Positions 36,242 to 44,104 of a stretch of DNA of 64,000 bases are shown one piece after another (positions within the stretch are counted from its first letter, which is position 1; every line of letters begins with the position of its first letter). The position numbers were made by a program, and so were the translations under genes. The stretch spans positions 4,554,501-4,618,500 of the forward strand of contig NZ_CP040106.1 in the NCBI RefSeq assembly GCF_005281475.1, given 5' to 3'. Source of the DNA: Echinicola rosea. Its GTDB lineage: Bacteria > Bacteroidota > Bacteroidia > Cytophagales > Cyclobacteriaceae. The notes below the pieces were generated by a model. That model was not told where the DNA came from. It saw only the letters and a program-made list of their open reading frames with translations, and made no database searches.

Positions 36242-37576
36242 TTAGTTGATTTCTATATTTCCCAATGCTCTGTCCAGGTCGATCCTGCTGGACATTAAAT
36301 TGTACATGGCATTGAAGTGGCTCAGTTGAGCTGTCCTCAATTCCGTCTCTGCCACGATCAGGTCCACATATGCTTTGATACCCTCATCGTATTGCAGCTT
36401 GATGATATTGTACACCTCCTCTGCCAGTTCCATGTTCTCCTTGATGGTCCTCCATTCATAGAGATCACTTCTATAATTGGCGAGTGCTGTTTTATATTCA
36501 GTGTTGATCTGCTTTTCCAGGTTTTGCTTTTCCACAGACACCTTTTCTTGCTGCAATTCCGCAATCCTGATATCCTGGTGCCTTTTCCCACCTTGGAAAA
36601 TCGGCAGTGATAGGGTCAGCCCTAGGCCTGATGTCGGATAGCTCCTGTCATAAAGCTGAGAGAACGAATTGTTGAAATAAAGCCAATTGTAATTGTAATT
36701 GGCCGTAAGGGTGGGCATGTAAGCCCACTTTTGATAGCCTGTATTCAGCTGAGCCAAACTCTCTTCTGTCTGGATCTGTTGATATTCTATCCTATTTTCA
36801 GGGAGCATCATTTGCGTGGTATCCACAAATGCCTTTTCCTCCATGGCGTCATAATTATAGTCCAGTGACAAATTAGCATCAACAGGATATCCCATCAGCT
36901 GTTTCAAGTAAGCCAATTTGGCTTCCACACTCTCATCTGCCCTGCGCTTATTGCTACGGGTATTGGAAAGTGTGATCGCTGCACGCTGATAGTCGGTCTT
37001 ATCCACCAATCCAGACTCATACCGGCTCTTGGCATCGTTGTACTGCTTCTGGAGTCTCATCAGGTTTTCATCGATGATCTTTAGCTGCTCATACGTCAGG
37101 AGCACATCATAAAATGCCTTGCTGACATCCACCACAGTCGCTATCTCCACATTGACAATGTTTTGATCCCACTGTTGCTTGATGTACTTGGAAGTCCTCC
37201 CCGCAAAAATCTGGTCCCTGTTGATCAGGTTTTGATCTACTTGAAGGGAAATGGATGAATTATAATTTTGACCAAACGTGATCAGCTGGTCACCGATAAT
37301 CTGCTGTTGTAGTTTTATGTTCCTTGTACCTGCAGCAGAAGCTGTAATCTGGGGAAACCAACCTGAAAGACTGGATTTGATCTCTCGGTCTCCGATCCGC
37401 TCATCCAAAAAAGCCTGTTGCATCGCAGGGCCATTATCCAGGGCATATTGTATGCACTGATCCAGTGTCAACTCCAGCTGACTCTGGCTTCCCATGACCT
37501 CCTGTCCATACAAAAAGCTGGGTAAAAACAAGTACCCCGCTATAAGCCATAAGAGTACACGATTTCTCATTTTCAT
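36242..37576 (-). CDS. TolC-like outer membrane efflux channel
   Basis: Outer-membrane exit duct of the efflux system (OEP family). With the ATG at 37576 the 444-aa protein has a signal peptide (LLWLIAGYLFLPSFLYGQ) without lipobox Cys. A GTG seven codons upstream (37597) is possible but gives a weaker signal. Two repeats of long helices and barrel strands follow: LDQCIQYALDNGPAMQQAFL and LQKQYNDAKSRYESGLVDKT in the first half, GLGLTLSLPIFQGGKRHQDI and YNIIKLQYDEGIKAYVDLIV in the second. These are standard TolC-family motifs. Second gene of the operon, after the regulator. Confidence 0.92.
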   Translation of the reverse strand: MKMRNRVLLWLIAGYLFLPSFLYGQEVMGSQSQLELTLDQCIQYALDNGPAMQQAFLDERIGDREIKSSLSGWFPQITASAAGTRNIKLQQQIIGDQLITFGQNYNSSISLQVDQNLINRDQIFAGRTSKYIKQQWDQNIVNVEIATVVDVSKAFYDVLLTYEQLKIIDENLMRLQKQYNDAKSRYESGLVDKTDYQRAAITLSNTRSNKRRADESVEAKLAYLKQLMGYPVDANLSLDYNYDAMEEKAFVDTTQMMLPENRIEYQQIQTEESLAQLNTGYQKWAYMPTLTANYNYNWLYFNNSFSQLYDRSYPTSGLGLTLSLPIFQGGKRHQDIRIAELQQEKVSVEKQNLEKQINTEYKTALANYRSDLYEWRTIKENMELAEEVYNIIKLQYDEGIKAYVDLIVAETELRTAQLSHFNAMYNLMSSRIDLDRALGNIEIN

Positions 37577-37686
37577 AAAATTATTGATTGAAATCACTTA
37601 ATTGATACGTATTTATTATAATTAAACTATTGCTACACGTGATAAAAGGTTATCTGGGTCTATTTGAGCTTATATTAAAAAAGCGG

Positions 37687-38259
37687 TTAGGGTTGTTTTC
37701 TTATACCATCCCAAACGATCTCTGCAATCTCTCCAAGGTTGATAGCATCGAGGTTCATTTTTTTATTGTGATGAAGTGCTACTTTGACAGAACTGACGAT
37801 GCTTCCATGCACCATAATGGCCAAAATTTCTGGTCTCGCCCCCATCCGAAGTGCTCCGCTCTCAATACCACTTTCAAAAAACCTCCGCATCCAGCTATAC
37901 CAAATATTGTCTTTCACCTGCATCTGGTCCGTAAAGTAAGGGGAGTTATAAAATTGCTCCAAAAACCGTTGTATGGATGCCTCTTTGATGTAAAACTGCT
38001 TCATCGTATGCCAAAACCGCATAAACCTGGCTTTAAAATCCAAACTGGTGTCATCAGATGCTTCAGCCACACTGACCAGCTTTCCCACCACATAGTGGTA
38101 AAGTTCCATGATCAAATCATCCTTGTTTTTGAAGTGATGATAAATTGTCCCTGCTGCTACATTGGAATTTTTTGCCACCATACTCATGGGACACCCATGA
38201 AAACCATGATCCCTGATCAATTCCAATGTAGCCTCAAGTATAATTTCCTTCTTATTCAT
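37687..38259 (-). CDS. TetR/AcrR-family transcriptional regulator
   Basis: Likely repressor of the efflux operon it heads. From ATG at 38259, preceded by the ribosome site GGAGAAAG, the protein has 190 residues. The N-terminal helix-turn-helix is clear (KKEIILEATLELIRDHGFHG, SMVAKNSNVAAGTIYHHFKN, DDLIMELY), and the rest is a ligand-binding helical domain. An upstream in-frame ATG at 38292 would add 11 residues covering the operator, so the shorter form is preferred. Regulator and pump genes are on one strand, so this may be autoregulation with induction by a pump substrate. Confidence 0.92.
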   Translation of the reverse strand: MNKKEIILEATLELIRDHGFHGCPMSMVAKNSNVAAGTIYHHFKNKDDLIMELYHYVVGKLVSVAEASDDTSLDFKARFMRFWHTMKQFYIKEASIQRFLEQFYNSPYFTDQMQVKDNIWYSWMRRFFESGIESGALRMGARPEILAIMVHGSIVSSVKVALHHNKKMNLDAINLGEIAEIVWDGIRKQP

Positions 38260-38278
38260 TTTCTTTCTCCATAAAACC

Positions 38279-38290
38279 GAATGAACATTC
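38279..38290. promoter_or_regulatory. Palindromic operator upstream of the TetR gene
   Basis: GAATGAACATTC is a near-perfect dyad (GAATG and CATTC arms) lying 20 bases before the TetR start and next to ATTGATTGAATG context. Size and place match TetR-family operators, so the regulator probably represses its own efflux operon. Binding is inferred. Confidence 0.55.
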
Positions 38291-38292
38291 AA

Positions 38293-38696
38293 TCAATTTC
38301 AACAAAGTTTAGTTCCATGAATCAATTATTTTTACTTTTTTTTAAATTACAGAAACTTAAGTGGCTCTAAATCAACTTAAAACTTTACCACTTTTCCACA
38401 TGTAGTCATCCAAAATATAGCTGACATAGCACCCTTTGCCATGCCAAGACTACTATTACCCATCTTAACTATCAGTTACCAATAACCTCACATAAAAAAG
38501 TAAAGTTCTCTTAAATTAAACAAATGTTTGAATTGGTGATGTACGGTTATTTGCGTGGATAAACCTTCCTATTTCGGAGATTAAATATCATAGCGAAAAA
38601 TAATTCGATTTTTGATCGAACAGTAGCTTTGGCTAAAAAAAGCGGTTAAGTAGTTGAATGTTAATGATTATAGTATAACGGTCTAAACGTCAAAAA
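38293..38696. other. AT-rich intergenic region upstream of the TetR gene
   Basis: About 400 bases that include the promoter side of the efflux operon. No gene or convincing structure was recognised. Confidence 0.4.
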
Positions 38697-38951
38697 TCAA
38701 TCAAGTGTAATCATTCCAGACTCAAAATTGGTGTAATCAATGCACTTAATCATTTTTATCAGTGTATCGGCAAACTCTTGTTTGCATATAGAAACTCCGT
38801 ACGAAAATGTGTCATGTTCAATCGGATATATTCTTCTCTCATCAAATAAACGGGACAAATCAGCCTTACTCTTTGCCCTCACCAGTAAATGATCCACGTC
38901 CAATGGACTATTCACTACAGACAAAAATCCGTTTGTAGAAGTTATCAGCAT
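38697..38951 (-). CDS. Small uncharacterised protein
   Basis: An 84-aa protein that reads as genuine: MLITSTNGFLSVVNSPLDVD, HLLVRAKSKADLSRLFD, then IDYTNFESGM near the end. From memory this resembles a family of roughly 110-130-aa proteins of unknown function with the pattern 'GFFSVV......LLVRAR...DL..L....... YR..V........IDY.NFK', so this one may be a short member. No signal peptide, membrane segment or catalytic motif seen. It stands alone in AT-rich DNA, with no close partner. Confidence 0.6.
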   Translation of the reverse strand: MLITSTNGFLSVVNSPLDVDHLLVRAKSKADLSRLFDERRIYPIEHDTFSYGVSICKQEFADTLIKMIKCIDYTNFESGMITLD

Positions 38952-39643
38952 ATGTAATCTTGTTTTAGTAAATATTTAATGAATGATAGAATATTTAGCT
39001 ATTTTTTAATTCTTTTCCCAAACACATGAAAAACAAGCATTTGAACACCAAGCAGCAAAATTATTAATAAAAAACAGGAAAATTTCAATTTTTTTAAAAT
39101 ATCTCCCTACTTCTTTTGATAGTCAGTCATTAGGATAAAAGTAACTAGAGATTTCTAAAAATGCAATGAAAACAGCTGACATAATATACTTTTTACCAAT
39201 TACTTAACAGAAAATAAAAGCAACTTAAAAGTCCGATAACAAATTCTACCACATAAAAAATACCCCAAACAAGGTATTTTCACAATCAATTTTATGCTAT
39301 TTAAATACATTTTTTATATATATTACTTTTGTTGACTGACTATAAATATTTTTATTTAATAAACTAAACTTCATACCAACATTGGATTTCAACCTAATGA
39401 ACCATTTTGGGATCATGCATTATTTCTGAGGAGACGAATATTGACATGATCTTATGAAAGAGAATTTCATACCATTAAAACGGTGGGCTTCCTCCATCCG
39501 CCCGATTGGGTTTTACTGGAATTTTGTGGGAAATAGGGAGGGAAATGCAGCTAAAACATTAAACGTTGGGTGGGCAAATTTACCACGAGCTTCACCCAGG
39601 TTAAGAACGTGTCACTCCGCTGGAGCTAGCTTTCGAGTGCAAT

Positions 39644-39927
39644 CTTTCAATGCAGGGCCAACATACCCTTGGTGCCTTTGTGGAATTTTTTTTTAACGGT
39701 GGTTTTGCCATTAAGAAAACTGGCAGCCACCCAACTTTTACGCTTGATACTTTATCAGTGTTCATCTGTGGCCAAATAGAAACCAAAGGTGACACTGAAT
39801 ATATTTACCCATAGAAATTAGCACCCCCATCTTTTCTGCTTGATCCCATTTCTTTCAATGCAAGGCCAACATCCCCTTGGTACCTTTGTGGCATTATTTA
39901 AATGCCAGTACCCAACTTTTACGCTTG
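39644..39927 (+). repeat. Duplicated intergenic unit (two copies)
   Basis: CTTTCAATGCA and GGCCAACAT are shared by both copies, with three differences over 40 bases. The downstream 18-mer ACCCAACTTTTACGCTTG is identical in both. Distance between copies is 208 bases for the first part and 181 for the second, so the inner spacing differs. Origin unknown. Confidence 0.7.
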
Positions 39928-39981
39928 GCTCTATATTTGTCTTGGTGAAGCCTCTAACAGAAGGACGCCAGGATAAAAAGT

Positions 39982-40017
39982 AAAAAGGTCCAGAAAAAAT
40001 CCCTGAACCTTTTTTTT
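39982..40017 (-). terminator. Terminator of the 40042-40467 gene
   Basis: AAAAAGGTCCAG and CTGAACCTTTTT (one mismatch) form a hairpin read from the minus strand as AAAAAGGTTCAG, loop, CTGGACCTTTTT. It begins 25 bases past the stop codon. Confidence 0.75.
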
Positions 40018-40041
40018 CACCAAGTTTGACATATTAAAAAA

Positions 40042-40467
40042 TCAACGAAAAGAATCTTTGAGTGCTCTCAATATTTTTAAAATGGTCTTATCCTTAATCT
40101 TTTTCTCCAAATATCCGTGATCCAGATGATCCATCTTTACCACGCTCATTAATGTATTCCATAATTTCATTTCCCCAAGCTGCTCACACGCTTCCAAATT
40201 TCGTTCAATCGCTTCCTTTCCCCAAACATCCTTCACAGCTGCAGACTTTCCTTTCAACATCACTTTGATCTCAAAAGCCATATCGTAAAAGTCGTAGTAA
40301 TAATAGGCAGCTTCTGGTGTGAGCTCCTTGCCTATTATGTTTTCCACCCTGCTGAATTCTCTTTCCATTAACGGAATGAAATCCAACACACCTTTTGGTT
40401 TTCCGAATACGTCCATTTCAGACAATAATACATGATCGGAAAAATCTTGATTCAGCTTCATATCCAT
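40042..40467 (-). CDS. Uncharacterised cytosolic protein
   Basis: From ATG at 40467 (ribosome site GGAAAAGG just upstream) a 141-aa soluble, mostly helical protein: NQDFSDHVLLSEMDVFG, LTPEAAYYYYDFYDMAFEIK and a basic tail KIKDKTILKILRALKDSFR. No family, signal peptide or metal motif was recognised. Monocistronic, with its own terminator. An ATG 33 bases upstream (40500) is possible but lacks a ribosome site. Confidence 0.65.
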   Translation of the reverse strand: MDMKLNQDFSDHVLLSEMDVFGKPKGVLDFIPLMEREFSRVENIIGKELTPEAAYYYYDFYDMAFEIKVMLKGKSAAVKDVWGKEAIERNLEACEQLGEMKLWNTLMSVVKMDHLDHGYLEKKIKDKTILKILRALKDSFR

Positions 40468-40500
40468 ACCTTTTCCAAGTAAAATGAAACATAAAAACAA

Positions 40501-40929
40501 CCAAGGTTTCGAGTATCAAAAACTACTTAATCTCTTTTCCTTTACGTTGATACTAAGATGAATATTATTTTTTTAACAAACAACAAATTTTCATTTTTTA
40601 TATAAAAAAATGCTTTTTGTATATTGTTTTAGATATTTCATATAAATTCTTGCATAAATACAAACTTTTATCCAGTACTATATTTCTGAATCAATTTTTA
40701 AATAGTCAAGCATAAATTAATGCCAGTTTTAAGTGATAAAACTTTGTTAAAATGAGTACTTTTTTTTTTAAATTGTTCACGCTCTCTTTTCCACATATCT
40801 TTCATTCAAATAAGGAGCATCCTTTCCCGATCCATCACAAACAATTTTGTACTTTTCCTTCATTAACAGAGGGCAGCACTTTGGCATTTATTATATTGGA
40901 AGCTGAAAAAAACATCAACCAAAAATCCT
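40501..40929. other. AT-rich intergenic region, 429 bases
   Basis: Contains no gene that I trust. TATATTTC at about 40680-40687 resembles a -7 element but is 240 bases from the next start; the local frame at 40752-40991 is low-complexity and overlaps the reductase start. Confidence 0.4.
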
Positions 40930-41919
40930 ATGAACTACCAACCTGCCCAAAACCGCTACGAAAAAATGACTTATCGTCGATGCGGAAATAGTGGGCTAAA
41001 ACTCCCCGCCCTTTCATTGGGACTCTGGCATAACTTTGGCCATGTGGATGTGCTTGAAAATTCAAGAAAGTTGTTGCAGCTCGCTTTTGATGCTGGTATC
41101 ACTCATTTTGACCTGGCCAATAATTATGGCCCACCTCCGGGGTCTGCTGAAGAGAACTTTGGCAAAATCCTTAAGAGCGACTTTCAGGGATACCGTGACC
41201 AATTGGTCATTTCTACCAAAGCCGGTTATTATATGTGGGAAGGCCCCTATGGCGAATGGGGCTCCAAAAAGTACCTGGTATCCAGTCTTGACCAGAGTTT
41301 GCAGCGTATGGGACTGGATTATGTGGATATATTTTACCACCATCGGCCAGACCCAGACACTCCACTGGAAGAAACCATGGCTGCGCTAGACCTGATCGTC
41401 CGTCAAGGCAAGGCACTCTATGTAGGCATCTCCAATTATCAAGCTCGAGACGCCGCCAAAGCTATTGCTATTTTACAGGAACTTGGCACTCCATGCCTGA
41501 TCCACCAACCAAAGTACTCTATGTTTGAACGATGGGTGGAAGGTGGACTGCTGGATATACTTGGAAAAGAAGGCGTCGGCTGTATCCCCTTTTCACCCCT
41601 TGCCCAAGGGATGCTTACCGATAAATACCTCCATGGCATTCCCGATGATAGCAGAGCTGCCAAATCCCATGGATTCCTCCAAAAATCCGCTATCACAGAA
41701 GAAACACTGTCCAAGATCAAACAACTAAACGAACTCGCCTCTTCACGTGGACAAAGCCTCGCCCAAATGGCCCTTTCTTGGCTGCTTAAAGATGACCGCG
41801 TCACCTCCGTCCTGATAGGGGCAAGCAAGACCTCCCAGCTGGAAGACTCCCTAAAATGCTTGGATAACCTCCACTTTTCGGACGAGGAACTGAGCTCTAT
41901 CGAGAAGATTTTAAAATAA
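40930..41919 (+). CDS. Aldo/keto reductase (YghZ/GprA-like)
   Basis: NADPH-dependent reductase of small aldehydes; the E. coli relative YghZ reduces L-glyceraldehyde-3-phosphate and methylglyoxal. The 329-aa protein shows a (beta/alpha)8 barrel with the catalytic tetrad: Asp and Tyr in HFDLANNYG (Tyr in NYGPPPGSAEENFG), Lys in VISTKAGYYMW and His in DIFYHHRPDPDTP. GNSGLKLPALSLGLWHNFG and the PPPGSAEENFG loop mark the YghZ subgroup. Cofactor loop VLIGASKTSQLEDSL. Single gene, followed 17 bases later by the repeat element. Confidence 0.93.
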   Translation: MNYQPAQNRYEKMTYRRCGNSGLKLPALSLGLWHNFGHVDVLENSRKLLQLAFDAGITHFDLANNYGPPPGSAEENFGKILKSDFQGYRDQLVISTKAGYYMWEGPYGEWGSKKYLVSSLDQSLQRMGLDYVDIFYHHRPDPDTPLEETMAALDLIVRQGKALYVGISNYQARDAAKAIAILQELGTPCLIHQPKYSMFERWVEGGLLDILGKEGVGCIPFSPLAQGMLTDKYLHGIPDDSRAAKSHGFLQKSAITEETLSKIKQLNELASSRGQSLAQMALSWLLKDDRVTSVLIGASKTSQLEDSLKCLDNLHFSDEELSSIEKILK

Positions 41920-42340
41920 TGCCCTAGGGCAATTAACCTCAGTTCGATTATAAAACCGTCACTGCGAGGCTTATAGGGAGATTTCAGGGGTGGAAGCCGT
42001 GGCAGCTCGCCGCGGCGAGTTGCCACACCCTTTTCCAACCCACATCCTCCTAAAAAGGGTTCGTATGACGCTTTTTATACTAAAATTAAGTCGAGCTCAG
42101 GTCAATTAAGAAAGAAGCTAAACCATGTTGTCATCCTGACGACAGGAAAGATCTCCTAAGGTAAATTTGCTTGCGAATCCTCCTGTCGTCGGAATGGCCA
42201 GTATACCACCGTTGAATTGGCGTTATACCCCGGGGCACAAATCTCCTATTTTGGAGAATTCCTGATTTCACTCTTCAACACGCCCGGAAGCAGTTTCAAA
42301 TTTTGTCTCAAATCTCGATACTCACTTCTTAACAGGCCAT
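41920..42340. other. Intergenic region with repeat copy 2
   Basis: 421 bases: the MITE-like element (41936-42102), then unassigned sequence that lies downstream of the GH9 gene on the minus strand. No terminator for the GH9 gene was evident. Confidence 0.5.
41936..42102 (-). repeat. MITE-like palindromic element, copy 2
   Basis: Inverted relative to the copy at 6160-6328. It keeps the terminal inverted repeats and the central palindrome (one change on one side), with about seven substitutions and a 2-base deletion. CAATTA flanks it directly on both sides (41930-41935 and 42103-42108), consistent with a target-site duplication. Confidence 0.8.
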
Positions 42341-44101
42341 TTATGGTTGTTCCATAGCCACTACCGCTCCCAACAAATAGGCCATTGGGGCATTCCAATT
42401 AATCGTAATTTCATTGCTGGCATAGCTGCAAAGATGATCTACATAAGATTCATCAAAAACAGTGGAAGGATAATCACAACCATCCTGCTGGCCAGGGTTG
42501 GGGCCTCCTACCAACAACCCTGGAATCGGCTCTTCGACATCATCAGCTTCTGAAATCCTATGGTGTGGATGCATGGGCGACTTGGCACCAAAACCCGTAA
42601 CGAAACAATATCCCGTAGCATTTCTGCCTAATAAATAGTCTAAATTGGCCATGGCCGCTTCTAAATAAGCGGGATCCTTATCAAAGAAATACAACTGGAT
42701 AAGCGCTATGCCTTGATTGGCGGCCACTGCATTACTGCCCCACACAAAATCCTTTGGATCCTTTCCCATCACTGACTGAAAGGAAGTGGTGTTCATTTGG
42801 CCCAACCAATCTGCTCCGGTGGCGCTCAAAGAAGACCTTAAAGAGGCTACAAACGGCTGCAGTGCTTCGAGCTCATCCGCCTTCCTCAAAAGTGAATAAT
42901 ACCCCAACCAAGCCACATCACTCCAGCTCGGTAAAGAGAAACTTGGAACATCATCGAGAGGTATCTTTTCCAAATAAGCACCATCACTGGTGTTGAGGTA
43001 AAGCTCACAGGCAGCCCAGATCCATTCGTCCTGCAAGTTTCCATCGCCATAGGCACCTGTATTGATATCGGGATCGTAGTGGTCATTGAGCTTCTGCTGG
43101 TCATAGAAACGATCAGGATGTTCAGTTGCCCATTTCCAAGCCGCTTCCGCTTGGGCTTGCCATTTGTCAGCCTTGTCTTCCAAACCTTCCACATCCTTCA
43201 TCACCCTGGCAGCTTGTGCCATGAAAGCCGCAAAATCTAAAGTAGCAGCAGTGGACTTGCTCACCACATATCGCTTTGCCGTGGCATTGACGGGAGTCAC
43301 CATGCCTTCAAATTCAGCCGTGGTCAATTTATGGTACACGCCACCATCTAATGGATCCTGCATCCGCTCCATCCAGTCCAAATTCCACAAGATTTCATCC
43401 AAAATATCCGGAATGGCATTCTGGCTCTCGGGAATATCCCAGCTTTTTTGGTCAAAATAACCTGGAAAATCCTCGAATAAGGACAAAAGTGTCCCCATAG
43501 ATATACCACTATTGACGATGTACTTGTTATAATCCCCGGCATCATACCATCCTTTTGGAGCTGATAGGACCGTTTCCTCGCTCTTGGCATCACTTACCGC
43601 CGAAGGATGGACAAAGACCTTATCATCCCAGTGTCCTGCCGCACGCGCCCATTTACCGGCATGCTCGGGCTCAAGCGCAGTAGATGCCCGCTGAAAATAA
43701 AACCCTTTCAGCACTGCATCCAATACCTCGTCATACACATCTTCCCGAATGATGACCGGGTAGGATTTGCCTAATCCTTCTATGGTGATATGGTAAATTC
43801 CTGGCTGTTGAATACTGCTAAAATCAGCTTTCCATGCTTCTCTTTGAGGTACTTGATCTTGGGCTACTTTCACCAAAGTACCTTCATACACTTCCTCACC
43901 GGAGAGGCTTTCGATCACTTTAAACATTTCTCCTTCTCCACCTTCCTTGATGACCGCCACTTTTTTACTGGAAGGATAATGGCCTACTTGGTTTATGCTG
44001 ATGGCTTCGGTCAGCTGGGCAAAAGACCTCTTTTCCTGGCAACCCAGCAGCAGAAGTGCCCATCCAATAAACATTCGATACAAATAATCAGTTTTTTTCA
44101 T
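42341..44101 (-). CDS. Glycoside hydrolase family 9 (endoglucanase-type cellulase), lipoprotein
   Basis: Inverting beta-1,4-glucanase of family GH9. The 586-aa protein has a lipobox LLLGC (Cys21), an N-terminal Ig-like CelD domain (~30-125, ISINQVGHYPSSKKVAVIKE), and the (alpha/alpha)6 catalytic domain. Catalytic base pair: Asp187 and Asp190 in GWYDAGDYNKY; acid: Glu564 in SNEITINWNA. HPHHR and GGPNPGQQDG are family signatures. It lies three bases after the FG-GAP/ASPIC lipoprotein gene, so both are translated from one mRNA. The lipid anchor suggests the cell surface or periplasm; beta-glucan is the likely substrate, but chain length and branching tolerance cannot be read. Confidence 0.93.
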   Translation of the reverse strand: MKKTDYLYRMFIGWALLLLGCQEKRSFAQLTEAISINQVGHYPSSKKVAVIKEGGEGEMFKVIESLSGEEVYEGTLVKVAQDQVPQREAWKADFSSIQQPGIYHITIEGLGKSYPVIIREDVYDEVLDAVLKGFYFQRASTALEPEHAGKWARAAGHWDDKVFVHPSAVSDAKSEETVLSAPKGWYDAGDYNKYIVNSGISMGTLLSLFEDFPGYFDQKSWDIPESQNAIPDILDEILWNLDWMERMQDPLDGGVYHKLTTAEFEGMVTPVNATAKRYVVSKSTAATLDFAAFMAQAARVMKDVEGLEDKADKWQAQAEAAWKWATEHPDRFYDQQKLNDHYDPDINTGAYGDGNLQDEWIWAACELYLNTSDGAYLEKIPLDDVPSFSLPSWSDVAWLGYYSLLRKADELEALQPFVASLRSSLSATGADWLGQMNTTSFQSVMGKDPKDFVWGSNAVAANQGIALIQLYFFDKDPAYLEAAMANLDYLLGRNATGYCFVTGFGAKSPMHPHHRISEADDVEEPIPGLLVGGPNPGQQDGCDYPSTVFDESYVDHLCSYASNEITINWNAPMAYLLGAVVAMEQP

Positions 44102-44104
44102 AGG

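Larger units (their letters stand above)
38952..40041. other. Gene-poor, repeat-bearing region of about 1.09 kb
   Basis: No convincing gene. It contains a terminator-like hairpin at 39257-39280 with the preceding sequence shared with the efflux operon terminator, and two copies of a 40-base unit (39644-39683, 39852-39891; 37 of 40 identical) each followed by ACCCAACTTTTACGCTTG (39729-39746, 39910-39927). A frame open at 39454-39696 (FRVQSFNAGPTYPWCLCG) spans repeats and is judged non-coding. Confidence 0.5.

Noticed and set aside
39454..39696. Frame of 80 codons in the gene-poor region
   Set aside because: It covers one copy of the duplicated intergenic unit, has low-complexity Cys/Ser-rich composition and no ribosome site or known motif.
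40752..40991. Frame before the aldo/keto reductase
   Set aside because: AT-rich and Phe-rich with no motif; overlaps the true reductase start in another frame.
41439..42038. Minus-strand frame of 199 codons antisense to the aldo/keto reductase
   Set aside because: Entirely antisense to a clear enzyme and running into the repeat element; a shadow frame.
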